Source: Acidobacteriota bacterium
GTDB taxonomy: Bacteria > Acidobacteriota > Terriglobia > Terriglobales > SCQP01
Direction: 5' to 3'
Length of the DNA: 64,000 nucleotides
Assembly: GCA_021818955.1 (NCBI GenBank)
Contig: JAKASR010000007.1
Location: 30,667-94,666, forward strand
The position numbers and the translations under genes are program-made. Positions 16,178-24,736 of the stretch are shown here, piece by piece. The first letter of the stretch is position 1; every line of letters begins with the position of its first letter. The notes under the pieces are model-generated. The model did no database searches and was not told where the DNA came from. It saw only the letters and a program-made list of their open reading frames with translations.

Positions 16178-17429
16178 GCGCGACCTCACGCGGCCAGGAT
16201 GTTTCCTGGCGCCGTTGCTGCCAGAGCTGGCATAGTTTTCGCCAGGCGGGCCGCGGATCGCGCCAGTTCCAATAGGCTGTTCCCCTTACCCCGGCATAAT
16301 CGGCCAGCCGCGTCATTGCCTGCGGCGCGCCTTGTTTCCGCAACCGCCGGCGGCTGCGCCAATCGTTGTCTTCGATCACCCACAGCCGCTCGCGCATCGC
16401 CGCCAGCGGCGAAAAATAAGCCGGCCAGGCTGTGCCCGCGGCTTCGCGATAAGCCAGCCAGCCCAAGTCCACATCGTCGCGGCCCAGCCAGGCGCGATAG
16501 TTTTGTCCCAACCGCGGATTCACATCCAGCAGTAGCGCTTCGCCGCGCCGCGCATCGAACTTCAAGCCGCAATCTACCGGGCCGATGAAGCCCAGTTGCT
16601 CAAAAAAACGCGTCATTTGCATGGCCAGACCCGGCAACGGGCAGGTTTCGGTCAGGCTGGCGGTGCCGAACTCCGGCGGATACTGCCGCCGTTTGCGCCC
16701 GGTAAAGATCGCCACCGGCTGCCCATCCGCTCCAAAGTAGGCGTTGTATAACAGCACCTGCCGGCAGTCGCCGGGAATGTATTCCTGCAACAACAGCCGG
16801 CGGTCCAGGCCTTCCATCCGCGCATACGCGCTTTCCAGCTCGCCCGCGTTTCTGACCAGCACCTTGCCTAGCGCCGGGTCGCGTCCTCCCGGCTTGCTGT
16901 ACGCCGATTTCAACAGGCAGGGAAAGCCCAGGCTGGCGGCGGCGCGGCTAAGTTCATCCAGATTACCCACCGGCAGGCTGCGTGGCGTGGGCACCTGATG
17001 GGCTGCCGCCAATTCATATAACCTGCGTTTATCCACCAGCCGCTGCAACAGCTCGCGCGGCGGCAGCAGCAGGCGATAGCCCGCGGCCAGGTCTTCGCGA
17101 TGATGGCTCATCCACAGCAGTGTTTCATCGCTGGTGGCCAGCAGCACGGGACGCTCTCCCAAGCGGCCTTCGGCGGCGGCCCTGCGCAGGCGATCCAGCC
17201 AGCCGTCCGGATTCTCCGGCAACAGCACCGTCTGGCGGCAGTAGCGCGAGTCCGAGGCGGGTGCGTCCGGGCGTGTATCGGCGCATCCGGCCGGAATACC
17301 GGCCTGCCCCAGTCGCCGCACCAGCGAAAGCGCCGCTAATTGGGCGCATAAAATCATCACCCCCGGGTCGGGGGCTTGATCGGGCGAAGTTCGCGCGCAA
17401 GCTTCATGTCGGCGAAAATCCGTCTTCAT
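16143..17429 (-). CDS. ATP-grasp ligase (COG3919-like)
   Basis: ATP-dependent carboxylate-amine/thiol ligase-type protein, 428 aa. An N-terminal Rossmann-like domain (VMILCAQLAALSLVRRLG) is followed by the ATP-grasp region: LVDKRRLYELAAAHQVPTP, FPCLLKSAYSKPGG (ATP-binding lysine), LLLQEYIPGD, GPVDCGLKFD and the metal-binding LLDVNPRLGQN. Family members join amino acids or small peptides to a carboxylate; the substrate here is unknown. The ATG at 17429 overlaps the stop of the GT39-like gene (ATGA), which fixes the start despite a longer open frame. It is the third gene of a four-gene minus-strand operon. Confidence 0.83.
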   Translation of the reverse strand: MKTDFRRHEACARTSPDQAPDPGVMILCAQLAALSLVRRLGQAGIPAGCADTRPDAPASDSRYCRQTVLLPENPDGWLDRLRRAAAEGRLGERPVLLATSDETLLWMSHHREDLAAGYRLLLPPRELLQRLVDKRRLYELAAAHQVPTPRSLPVGNLDELSRAAASLGFPCLLKSAYSKPGGRDPALGKVLVRNAGELESAYARMEGLDRRLLLQEYIPGDCRQVLLYNAYFGADGQPVAIFTGRKRRQYPPEFGTASLTETCPLPGLAMQMTRFFEQLGFIGPVDCGLKFDARRGEALLLDVNPRLGQNYRAWLGRDDVDLGWLAYREAAGTAWPAYFSPLAAMRERLWVIEDNDWRSRRRLRKQGAPQAMTRLADYAGVRGTAYWNWRDPRPAWRKLCQLWQQRRQETSWPREVAHADSKFILPQR

Positions 17430-19156
17430 TCTGCGCCTCCGGCCACGGCCCCGCCCGTGGCCGGCGCCACCGCCCGCGCCACCACCGGAGCCCGCCCTCC
17501 CGGATACCAACGCCGCCAGAACGGCATATGCCGCCATTCTTCCCCCATAAACCAGTAGTGCAATCCTCCAGGCCCGTATTCCAGGCTGTAGCTGCGCCGG
17601 CAAATCTCCGTGGCCCGGGCATAATCGCTTCGGGAGCGCACGTGTAAAAATGCGATCCCCGCCGACTGGCGTTCCAACACTAGCGCCTGTCCCGCCCGCC
17701 GCAGCCTCATTCCGGCGGTCAGCAGATCGTATTCAAGATAGGGATTGCCATACCAGCCCAGATAACAAACCGGCCACCTCGAGCGCGCCCTGGCGCTGGC
17801 GCGCATGTCGGTCAATCGCTGAAGTCGTGCAGCTTGCGCCGGCATCGCCCGCGCTAATTGATGCATTCTGTGGAGTTGGTGGGCAAGCAGGGCGGCGCTG
17901 CGCGGCACATTGGGGGATGGGTAGAGTGTCATATTGGAATTGGCCGGTATCGCCAGCCAGTTCAGTCCCAGCGCGATGCACGCCAATCCCGCTACCGGCG
18001 CCTGCGGCCAGGCCCGGCGCCAGGCATAAAAACCTGCCCACACCCAAGGCAGCGTAAATAAGATCGTATGCCGGGTGTTGTTGCCGGCAATCAGCAGCCA
18101 TAAGCCCATTCCCGGCGCGCCCCAACTCACCAGCATCAGCGCGCTGCCCCAATTTCTTGGCCTAATTCCTGCGGCCGCGCTTTCGCTATTGGCGGCATTG
18201 GCGGCTTTGGCTTTCAGATTGTGAACTGTAAGCCATCGGCCCAGCGCCAGGCCGATTCCTGTGACGAGCACCAGCCAGGTGCCGAATCCCAGCCCCGTCG
18301 CCACCGGCAGTAACTGCTTGAGCCAAACCCCGCCGCTCGGCCAGCTCAGAAACTGTTCCACTAAATGCCCCGGCGTGCCGGCGCTGCCGGAAAGATTGCC
18401 CCGCAGCCAGGCACTGCGCGCAGCCAGCGCGATCAGCCAAGCCAGCACCGGCAACAAGCACGCCAGCCCGAATCGAAAATTGCGGTTGCGCTGTCCATGT
18501 TCTTCTCTCTTGAAGCTGGCGGGCGCTAAAGTCCGATCGTGCCAGATCGCCAGGGCGGGAAATGCCGGTGCCAGCAGCAGCAGATCGCTTTTCAACAGCA
18601 GGCTGCAGGCGAAGCCGCACATTCCGCCCAGCCCCCAGGCGGCGGCTCGCGCGCGGCTGCCGCTTTCCAGGGCGCGTGCTGCCGCCCACAGCCCCAGCAG
18701 CCCCAAGGCAATGGCCGGACCCTGCGGATGCGGCTCCAAGCCCAGCCACCAAAGTCCCGGGCTGAAAAGCCAAAGCAAGGCCGCGGCCAGCGCCTCCGCA
18801 CGCGACAGCCAGCGCCGCCCCAGCGCGTAGGTGATGGGCGCCGTGGCGGTCGCGGCCAGCGCGCTGAGCAGATTGAGCGCGAGTGCGGTTCTTTCCGGGT
18901 TACCCGCCCAGCCCGCAATCGCCAGCCCCATCCGGTAATAGCCGACCGATAATGCCTGGTCGTAAATCATTACCGCCCGTGAACCATGGGCCAGCCATTG
19001 GCCAATGCCAATCAGATAGCGCGCGCTGTCCGGCTCGCCTGGCCGCGATGAAATCAGCGCTAGCCGGCTCAGCCCGGTCGCCAGCGCCAAGGCGGCGCTC
19101 AGCACCATCTCGCCTCGCGCGGGCAGCCTGGCTCCGGTCTTACTTTGGCGTGTCAT
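17426..19156 (-). CDS. GT39-like (ArnT/PMT-type) polytopic membrane glycosyltransferase
   Basis: Protein of 576 aa with about ten to twelve hydrophobic segments, built like lipid-phosphate-sugar dependent transferases. The first periplasmic loop has PGEPDSARYLIGIGQWL, where an acidic residue of this family acts in catalysis. A second loop has GYYRMGLAIAGWAGNPERTA, and then follow WLFSPGLWWLGLEPHPQGPA and a soluble C-terminal tail. Such enzymes move a sugar from a polyprenyl carrier to lipid A or protein on the periplasmic side. The ATG at 19156 lacks a clear ribosome binding site; ATG at 19108 is an alternative. It lies 18 bases after the hydrolase gene in the same operon. Confidence 0.75.
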   Translation of the reverse strand: MTRQSKTGARLPARGEMVLSAALALATGLSRLALISSRPGEPDSARYLIGIGQWLAHGSRAVMIYDQALSVGYYRMGLAIAGWAGNPERTALALNLLSALAATATAPITYALGRRWLSRAEALAAALLWLFSPGLWWLGLEPHPQGPAIALGLLGLWAAARALESGSRARAAAWGLGGMCGFACSLLLKSDLLLLAPAFPALAIWHDRTLAPASFKREEHGQRNRNFRFGLACLLPVLAWLIALAARSAWLRGNLSGSAGTPGHLVEQFLSWPSGGVWLKQLLPVATGLGFGTWLVLVTGIGLALGRWLTVHNLKAKAANAANSESAAAGIRPRNWGSALMLVSWGAPGMGLWLLIAGNNTRHTILFTLPWVWAGFYAWRRAWPQAPVAGLACIALGLNWLAIPANSNMTLYPSPNVPRSAALLAHQLHRMHQLARAMPAQAARLQRLTDMRASARARSRWPVCYLGWYGNPYLEYDLLTAGMRLRRAGQALVLERQSAGIAFLHVRSRSDYARATEICRRSYSLEYGPGGLHYWFMGEEWRHMPFWRRWYPGGRAPVVARAVAPATGGAVAGGAE

Positions 19157-19174
19157 AAAGCGTTAACGATCAAG

Positions 19175-20428
19175 TCATTGCCGGCTTCGGCTGATTCCCT
19201 CCGTATATTTCCAGTTCAGGTTGAGGCGCAACTGATGAATGGCCGGAGCCAGCTTGCTGCCGCTTGCAATGCTTCCCCGGCGCGCCCCCGCGGTCCTGTC
19301 CCCGCGCGGCAAGTGGGAGGATTGAAAACGCCGTGTCCAATTCCAGCCTTGCGCTTTGGCTGCTCCGAGGGCGCGGCCCGGCCCCTGGTCGTAGGCATCC
19401 AGCCAGTTCACGTTCCTGTAGGCCGCGGTGAAAGCATCCGCAAACCGGTAATACAAATGGCCATTGTTGAGCAGCCAATAGGCGGCCAACGAGCGTTGCC
19501 AGCGCTCGCGCTGGTGGGGGCGGCCTTGGGTCACCAGTAGCACTTTTTTTCCCATGCGTAACGCCGCGGCGATGTTGATCATTTGCGCCTGGCGCCGGGC
19601 TGGGGAAAGCTCCACTTTGGCGGACCAGCCCACCAGAAAGTTTTCCACCATCACCCCATCCAGATAGGGCAAATAAGCATTCCAATCCCCCTCCAGATCG
19701 GGATCGTTGGTTAGGTTGGCCCAGATCGGCACATGCGGCAACGCTTGCCGCAGCCGCCGCAGATAAGCCGCCACTGCGGCCTGCAATGCCGCGCGGCTGG
19801 AAAATTCAACTACCCCGCCGGTCCCATTGGCTGTCTGCCGTGTCCAGGCGCGGCTCAACCAGACGTTGTCCAAAAAAATACCGTTGTATCCCAGACGCCG
19901 TTCTTGAACCAGCCGCTGCGCCACGAATTGCTGCCAGCCGCGGGATGCCGGATTCATGGCATAGGTGGTGCGCCAGATGTGGTTGGCCGAAAGTGTGCGG
20001 GAGTATAGCCTTGCGCCGCCGCGATTGTGGAGAAACCAGCTCTCATGCTCATGCACGTCGCGGCAAAAGAGGCCAGGTTCATCCGTAACCGTGCGCATAT
20101 AGGGTACATAGGCCGGGTCGCAGTGGGCGTAGCGGTTGGCGTAAGGTCCTGGTCCCTCCGCCTCGTTGGCGCCCACCGTTTGCAGTATCGGGCCGTCGTA
20201 GCCCGCTTGCCGTAATTCCCGGCGATAGCCCTCATCGCCATGGGTTAAAAGAATCAGGTCGAAGTGCCGAGCGATGAAACTTGCCGGCGTGCCATCTACC
20301 GGCGGTTTATAAAAATAAGCCGTGCGCACGCATTCGCCCGCGATCGCCCCTTGGTGCGGACAATTACCCGCCGCCTCCAGGCTCAGCCCGCAAACGGCCA
20401 ACGCCAGTATTGTTGCCTGCCAGTGCAC
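19175..20428 (-). CDS. Secreted TIM-barrel glycoside hydrolase-like protein (GHL15/GH114 type)
   Basis: Protein of 417 aa starting with GTG at 20428, with a signal peptide (residues 1-20). The barrel motifs FDLILLTHGDEGYRREL, WFLHNRG, GYNGIFLDNVW and YLDGVMVENFLVGW fit the family of hypothetical glycosyl hydrolases often found in polysaccharide loci, with Asp in IFLDN and Glu in MVEN as likely catalytic residues. The C-terminal about 55 residues after WTRRFQ are low in recognisable structure and basic, and may not match the family end. It is the first gene of the operon with the GT39-like, ATP-grasp and cyclodeaminase genes, suggesting a glycan-processing or glycan-decorating role. Confidence 0.68.
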   Translation of the reverse strand: MHWQATILALAVCGLSLEAAGNCPHQGAIAGECVRTAYFYKPPVDGTPASFIARHFDLILLTHGDEGYRRELRQAGYDGPILQTVGANEAEGPGPYANRYAHCDPAYVPYMRTVTDEPGLFCRDVHEHESWFLHNRGGARLYSRTLSANHIWRTTYAMNPASRGWQQFVAQRLVQERRLGYNGIFLDNVWLSRAWTRQTANGTGGVVEFSSRAALQAAVAAYLRRLRQALPHVPIWANLTNDPDLEGDWNAYLPYLDGVMVENFLVGWSAKVELSPARRQAQMINIAAALRMGKKVLLVTQGRPHQRERWQRSLAAYWLLNNGHLYYRFADAFTAAYRNVNWLDAYDQGPGRALGAAKAQGWNWTRRFQSSHLPRGDRTAGARRGSIASGSKLAPAIHQLRLNLNWKYTEGISRSRQ

Positions 20429-20544
20429 AATCCATAAATGCGACCGCCAAACCGTCCCATAAAGTTGTAATTACGGCGTGTAATCTCCTCTTTCGGAGAA
20501 TTTGCCGCGATTGTGCTCTGCCTTGAGTCCTGAAATTGCCTGCA

Positions 20545-20720
20545 GCGTTTACGGCCGGGTCGGGCAGCAGTTTTCGTCAATGGCAATTTCGAAGAAATTG
20601 TCTGAACATTATCATTTTCGAAGAAATTGCCTGCAGCCATGCTCGCAGGCCCGGTTCGCGCGGTTTCGGCCGGACCTTTGCGAAAGCGTCAGCGCCTGAA
20701 AGTAAAAGCGGCCGAGCCGC
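20545..20720 (+). repeat. Modular hairpin repeat, copy 3 (B and H2 missing)
   Basis: Module A variant (GCGTTTACGGCCGGGTCGG) at 20545, two H1 hairpins at 20584-20600 and 20613-20629 (the second has one arm mismatch), then a shortened transition straight into the second half of module C (GGTTTCGGCCGGACC...) ending at 20720. The gap from 20429 to 20742 holds this element and no gene I can support. The element ends 22 bases before the stop of the holin-like gene. Confidence 0.88.
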
Positions 20721-20742
20721 TCGCCTGGCTTTTCCCGCCCCG

Positions 20743-21159
20743 TTAAGCAGCCAGTTTGGTCTTCACCCATTCCTTGTCTTTTTGCACTCTCTGGCTCAAT
20801 TTGTTAAATCGCAGCGCGCCTCTGCGCAGTTTGTTTATGATGGGCAGCATCATTCCGCCCCCAATGATCGCCCACGCGCCGCCCACGATTAACGAAGCCC
20901 ATCCCCAGCTGTTGATTGCCCAGGCGATTAATGCGATCAGCGCCACGGTAAGGAAAAAGAAGCCATACAAAAGCAGCATGCCGCCCACGGCCAGAGAAAA
21001 GCCTGCCGAACGTAAGACTTGCGCCTTTTCTCGCGCTTCGGCCGTCGCCAGTTGTCCATAGTCGCGCGCCATCTCAGCCACCTGGCGCAGTAGTTCGCGT
21101 ACGAGTGCCTTGACTCCCGGTGTGCTCGCTGTCTCTTGAGTGGAATCCAATGCTTTCAT
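20743..21159 (-). CDS. Holin-X / phage-holin-III-like small membrane protein (PF07332 type)
   Basis: Protein of 138 aa. An amphipathic N-terminal helix (ALVRELLRQVAEMARDYGQLATAEAREKAQ) leads into two adjacent hydrophobic helices near residues 55-80 and 85-105, then a basic tail. This is the layout of the widespread Holin-X (PF07332) family, which despite its name is mostly chromosomal and found in stress-related contexts; the function is not established. AGGAG lies six bases before the ATG. The dispersed repeat begins only 15 bases upstream of the start codon, so any promoter must lie inside or beyond that repeat. Confidence 0.7.
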   Translation of the reverse strand: MKALDSTQETASTPGVKALVRELLRQVAEMARDYGQLATAEAREKAQVLRSAGFSLAVGGMLLLYGFFFLTVALIALIAWAINSWGWASLIVGGAWAIIGGGMMLPIINKLRRGALRFNKLSQRVQKDKEWVKTKLAA

Positions 21160-21173
21160 GCCGCGCTCCTGAA

Positions 21174-21420
21174 GCGTTAACGGCCGAGTCGGACTGCAGT
21201 TTTCGTCATTGGCAATTTCGAAGAAATTGCCTCAAGCCATGCCCGCAGGCCGAAGCGCGGGGTCCCGGTTAGGTCCCGCGCCTATTAACGACGATACAAA
21301 GCAATTCCGCAGGAATTGCGCCCGGCAATGCCCGGCAGCCATGAGTATTCGCCATGCGTCCGGTTTCGGCCGGACCTTTGCGAAAGCGTCAGCGCCTAAA
21401 AGTAAAAGCGGCCGAGCCGC
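21174..21420 (+). repeat. Modular hairpin repeat, copy 4 (one of each module)
   Basis: The cleanest unexpanded copy. Module A at 21174, one H1 hairpin at 21213-21229, hairpin B (GCGCGGG near 21256, CCCGCGC near 21276), one H2 hairpin at 21302-21318, and module C from about 21341 to 21420. It lies between divergently oriented genes, the holin-like gene (minus) and the small membrane protein (plus), so unlike most copies it is not next to a gene end. Confidence 0.92.
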
Positions 21421-21574
21421 GTAATCCATGCCCTTCTTGGCCCGATGCCCGGCGCATTGGGGCGGTTGCGGCGGAACTCCTTTTTATTGGCGGGTTTTGC
21501 TTTTGCGGATAAATGCTAAGTACCACATCCGCCGTGGTTTAACTTGAGGCGGGCAAATACTTTAGCTTCGGCTA

Positions 21575-21580
21575 TATAAT
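21575..21580 (+). promoter_or_regulatory. Possible -10 box before the small membrane protein
   Basis: A perfect TATAAT lies 82 bases upstream of the ATG at 21662 in a locally AT-rich stretch. TTGAGG at 21544 is 25 bases away, too far for a standard -35 box, and the correctly spaced position holds no good match. This is therefore a weak call. Confidence 0.3.
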
Positions 21581-21661
21581 GTCCCAGCCTGTTTCATTGG
21601 CAATTGTTCCTGCTTTCGTTGCTTGTCGCGATTCCACTTCGAACCTTGCTGGAATTGACCC

Positions 21662-21823
21662 ATGGTGATGATAGATAGTCAAAACCTGCTTTTATTGTTA
21701 TTGGGCATATTTTTGCTGATCACATTGCCGCTGCTGGTGGTCGCCGCCCGCCTGGGCCGTGTCGTGCGCCTGCTGTCCCGCATTGAAAACCTCAACATCC
21801 GCAGCCTGCAACGCTGGGGCTGA
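21662..21823 (+). CDS. 53-aa single-span membrane protein
   Basis: Short frame of 54 codons encoding a protein with one strongly hydrophobic helix (about residues 8-29, NLLLLLLGIFLLITLPLLVV). A basic juxtamembrane segment (ARLGRVVRLLSR) and a short polar tail follow. The composition (N-out helix, positive-inside tail) is what a real small membrane protein looks like, and a TATAAT box lies upstream. No family is recognised. It is flanked by two repeat copies (4 and 5) and by divergent and convergent neighbours. Nearby secreted hydrolases do not indicate a job for it. Confidence 0.5.
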   Translation: MVMIDSQNLLLLLLGIFLLITLPLLVVAARLGRVVRLLSRIENLNIRSLQRWG

Positions 21824-21841
21824 TCATAAGCAAGTAGCGGC

Positions 21842-22009
21842 GGCCGCGAAGTTCCGGTTAGATCCCGCGCCTGGGAACGATAAAGCAAAGCAATTCCGCG
21901 GGAATTGCGCCCGGCAATGCCCGGCAGCCATGAGTATTCGCCAAGCGTCCGGTTTCGGCCGGACTTTTGCGAAAGCGTCAGCGCTTAAAAGTAAAAGCGG
22001 CCGTGCCGC
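21842..22009 (+). repeat. Modular hairpin repeat, copy 5 (A and H1 missing)
   Basis: Starts inside module B (GTTCCGGTTAGATCCCGCGCC), with one H2 hairpin (CAATTCCGCGGGAATTG, loop GCG) at 21891-21907 and a complete module C ending with GCGGC-CGT-GCCGC at 22009. It lies between the small membrane protein (plus) and the hydrolase gene (minus) at their convergent 3' ends, 28 bases before the hydrolase stop. Confidence 0.88.
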
Positions 22010-22036
22010 TAACGCCGAGCCGCTTCGAGTGGCTGC

Positions 22037-24406
22037 CTATTTCATTTTCACTGTTTTGACTGTGGGCATGCCATTCCGGCGGAAAGCCTGGTAGCGCTGG
22101 CGCCACTCCTTGCGGAAGGCTCGGACCGCATCCCTATAGCTGTAGTCCCCCTTCACTGGCAGCCGTCGCCAGCTAACCGTGACCTGCCGCGCCTGAGGCG
22201 GAAGCCGCAGCTCGCGGCCATGCACGGAGACGGCATGCCCATCCACTTTGGCGCCATCCACCCGCGCGTACCAGGGCAGGTGCAGCACCATCGCCGCCGG
22301 CGCATGCTGGAAATGATTGTCCAACTTCAAGTCCATCCCGCCTGAGCTGAAGTGTGCCTGCATGTTGACCATGCCGAAACGCGTCGGCGCATCGCGTAAG
22401 CCCAGTGTTTCTCCCGGCCGGCTCCAGGCCGGCGACAGCACTGGGAGCAAGTGCAATTTTTGCCCCTCGCCCTGGGCCAGCATATTGCGCAGCAGCGCGA
22501 TATAGTCGGCGGCGAACCAGCCGTGGGGCGCCAGGTCGCCGCCGAAATCCCGCGTCGTCCACGCCCGCGGCCCGACTTCCCATCCCGCCTGGGTTGAAGA
22601 GGTATGCACCAAAACGGCGTAAAGTTCGCGCAACGCGGCGCGTTCGTCGCCCCGCCGCACCCAGCTTTCCGTATCGTTCATGGTCAGGTAATGATGCAGG
22701 TAAGGCCCCCAGGTGATCAGGCCCTCGCCATAGTGGCTGAGCGCGTGGCGCAGCGTGCCGCTGATCAGCGGATCGCGCGGCTTGAGCAGCGCATGTGGAT
22801 ATAACCCCAGCAGGTTGCCCCAATCCTGCCCGCCGGTAACGTCCACCCCCGGCGGCATATACTCGCCATTGCCGGCCCCCACTTGGCGCAGCCGCGAAAA
22901 CAGGGCGTGATGGTAATTGCGATAAAGCGCCTGCCAGGCCGCCGCTTGGCGCTCATGTGCCAGCCCGCGCGCCATGACGATGGCGGCATGCAAGCCGTCC
23001 AGTGCCAGAAAATTGTCGCCGGTGATATGCGCCCAGGTGTTGACGAACTCGTCGTCATGCGGGTTGCCGCCGGGCAAAAGGTGCAGCGGATCGCGCCGCC
23101 GCGCCTGCTCCAGCCAGGCCACGGCGCGCTCGACTCGCGGCCACCAGGCCGCGGCGAATGCCCGGTCGCCGGTCAATGCATAATGCTGCCCCACGGCCCA
23201 GAGCGCTTCGCCCCAACCGTCGTGCTGCCCGGACTGCGAAAGAAAATTGCCGTCGGCGAGTTGAAAACGCGGGAAAAACCCCAGGCATTCCGCCGCCCGC
23301 CGCGCGTGCCCGCTCACATCATAGGCGCGCGTCATAAACGCCCCATCGCGCAGCCAGAAGGCGTGGTATTGCAGCTTATTTACGGTTTGGATATAGACGT
23401 TGTGCTCGGGCATGCCTGCCGCCGCCGCCAGCCGTTGCCGGTCGCGCGCCAGCATCAGGTACATCAGGCTGGCGCGCCAGGTCGCGACGGTTTTGGCTTC
23501 CCCCAGCTCGATTTGCGTGCCCCGGGCCAGTTGTGTCCGCCACCAGTGCCGCGCTGCCAGCCGCGCGGCATTCGCCCGCGAGGCCAGTAACTGCCGCGCG
23601 GCGCCCGCGTCCAGCACCGCGATCGGCGCCACCGGCATTTTGAATTCCAGCCGCTCGGTCGCGCCCGGCGCTAGGCGTAGCCGATAGCGCGCCACCAGCA
23701 CCGGCGTTCCTGGGTATACGTTCAGCTTCAGCTGCTTGCCCCACGGCTCGCTCAAACGCGGCCGCGGCATGAGCGGAAAACTATAAACGATTTTTCCCGC
23801 GCGCAGCGCTATCCCTTGACCGCCTGCCTGCTGAAAACCGTAAGTCCAGGCCGGGTTGAAAGCGACGCCCGGTTGCGAGTAATCCCCGGGCGCATGCGGC
23901 TCTACTGGACGCTCGAAACGATGCGCGCCGATTCGTTGCGGGCCGCTTAGTCCGCCGCTGTAGCGGAAAGCGATGGTGAAATAGCTGGTTCGCGGCGTTT
24001 GGGCGGCGTTGCGTGCATCCAGGATGATGTAGTTGATCGGCTGGCGGTCGGGAAGATGCGGATCGAGCGCCCAACTGAACATCCGCGCTGTATAAAGCAC
24101 TCGGCCGTCATGAAATTGATAGCGAATGATCGGCAAGTCGCCCGACTCCAGCGTGCGTTCCGGCTGGCGCACCCGCCGCATTGGATAGCCGGTATAAAAA
24201 TCCAGTTCGCCCCAGCCGGTATAAAGCCCGCCGGAAGGCGTGATCTCGGTCGCCATGGGTGCATCCGCGATGCCGATCTCGTCGGTGGGAAACGCGGTCC
24301 AGGTAAAAGGGCCGTGCGCGGGCCGCAGTCTGGCCATCTGCCCCGGCAGCATGCCGGCCAATATAAGCGCGAACGAAGACACCATTAGTAGTGGGCGTAA
24401 TTTCAT
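22037..24406 (-). CDS. Secreted (alpha/alpha)6-barrel glycoside hydrolase-like protein
   Basis: Protein of 789 aa with a signal peptide (about residues 1-22). The N-terminal half (to about 330) is a beta-sandwich-type domain. The second half looks like a six-hairpin glycosidase, with repeated helix pairs and acidic clusters (AFWLRDGAFMTRAYD, GQHDGWGEALWAVGQHYALTGD, NPHDDEFVNTWAHITGDNFLALDGL, TGGQDWGNLLGLYPHALL). WLRDG and the DDE cluster are likely active-site regions, as in GH15/GH37/GH63-type enzymes, but the exact family is not clear to me. A C-terminal beta domain follows (LKLDNHFQHAPAAMVLHLPW). It is monocistronic and faces the sigma factor gene divergently across 330 bases. Confidence 0.72.
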   Translation of the reverse strand: MKLRPLLMVSSFALILAGMLPGQMARLRPAHGPFTWTAFPTDEIGIADAPMATEITPSGGLYTGWGELDFYTGYPMRRVRQPERTLESGDLPIIRYQFHDGRVLYTARMFSWALDPHLPDRQPINYIILDARNAAQTPRTSYFTIAFRYSGGLSGPQRIGAHRFERPVEPHAPGDYSQPGVAFNPAWTYGFQQAGGQGIALRAGKIVYSFPLMPRPRLSEPWGKQLKLNVYPGTPVLVARYRLRLAPGATERLEFKMPVAPIAVLDAGAARQLLASRANAARLAARHWWRTQLARGTQIELGEAKTVATWRASLMYLMLARDRQRLAAAAGMPEHNVYIQTVNKLQYHAFWLRDGAFMTRAYDVSGHARRAAECLGFFPRFQLADGNFLSQSGQHDGWGEALWAVGQHYALTGDRAFAAAWWPRVERAVAWLEQARRRDPLHLLPGGNPHDDEFVNTWAHITGDNFLALDGLHAAIVMARGLAHERQAAAWQALYRNYHHALFSRLRQVGAGNGEYMPPGVDVTGGQDWGNLLGLYPHALLKPRDPLISGTLRHALSHYGEGLITWGPYLHHYLTMNDTESWVRRGDERAALRELYAVLVHTSSTQAGWEVGPRAWTTRDFGGDLAPHGWFAADYIALLRNMLAQGEGQKLHLLPVLSPAWSRPGETLGLRDAPTRFGMVNMQAHFSSGGMDLKLDNHFQHAPAAMVLHLPWYARVDGAKVDGHAVSVHGRELRLPPQARQVTVSWRRLPVKGDYSYRDAVRAFRKEWRQRYQAFRRNGMPTVKTVKMK

Positions 24407-24736
24407 AAGTGCCCATTGTGAAGGAAGTATCCGGCGAAAGGGTAAAAAGTTGGTGTCATTGTCGTAACATGCTGATTCTAAAGGATATAGCTTAAATTTT
24501 TCGGCTTGAGGCTGTCAGTTAAATTGAACCTGCCGTCTCCTGTATCCTATACAAAACAAATGACTTATGAGGTGGTGACAGCGGTGACGGCAAAAAAACA
24601 CGTATTCCCTCTTTTTCGTATTGGTGATGTGCATCAGAAATGCGAGCCGCTGTGATCGTGAAATAAATTTGCCCCCCAGCCGAAAAAAATTTTCATTTGT
24701 GTCTCATTCGAGTTCTTTACTATAGGTGCCGCAATT
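24407..24736. promoter_or_regulatory. Divergent intergenic region between hydrolase and sigma factor genes
   Basis: AT-richer than its surroundings and must hold both outward promoters. Several poly-A and poly-T tracts (24592-24598, 24684-24692) and the direct motif GGTGACAGCGGTGACGG (24574-24590) are visible. No confident -35/-10 pair or known ECF box was identified on either strand. A 31-codon frame at 24560-24655 is present but lacks support as a gene. Confidence 0.4.

Noticed and set aside
19175..19350. Possible frameshift near the C-terminus of the GHL15-like protein
   Set aside because: Neither of the other two frames gives a clearly better family-like ending, so no frameshift can be supported from the sequence alone.
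24560..24655. 31-codon frame in the divergent intergenic region
   Set aside because: No ribosome binding site, membrane segment or motif; likely chance.
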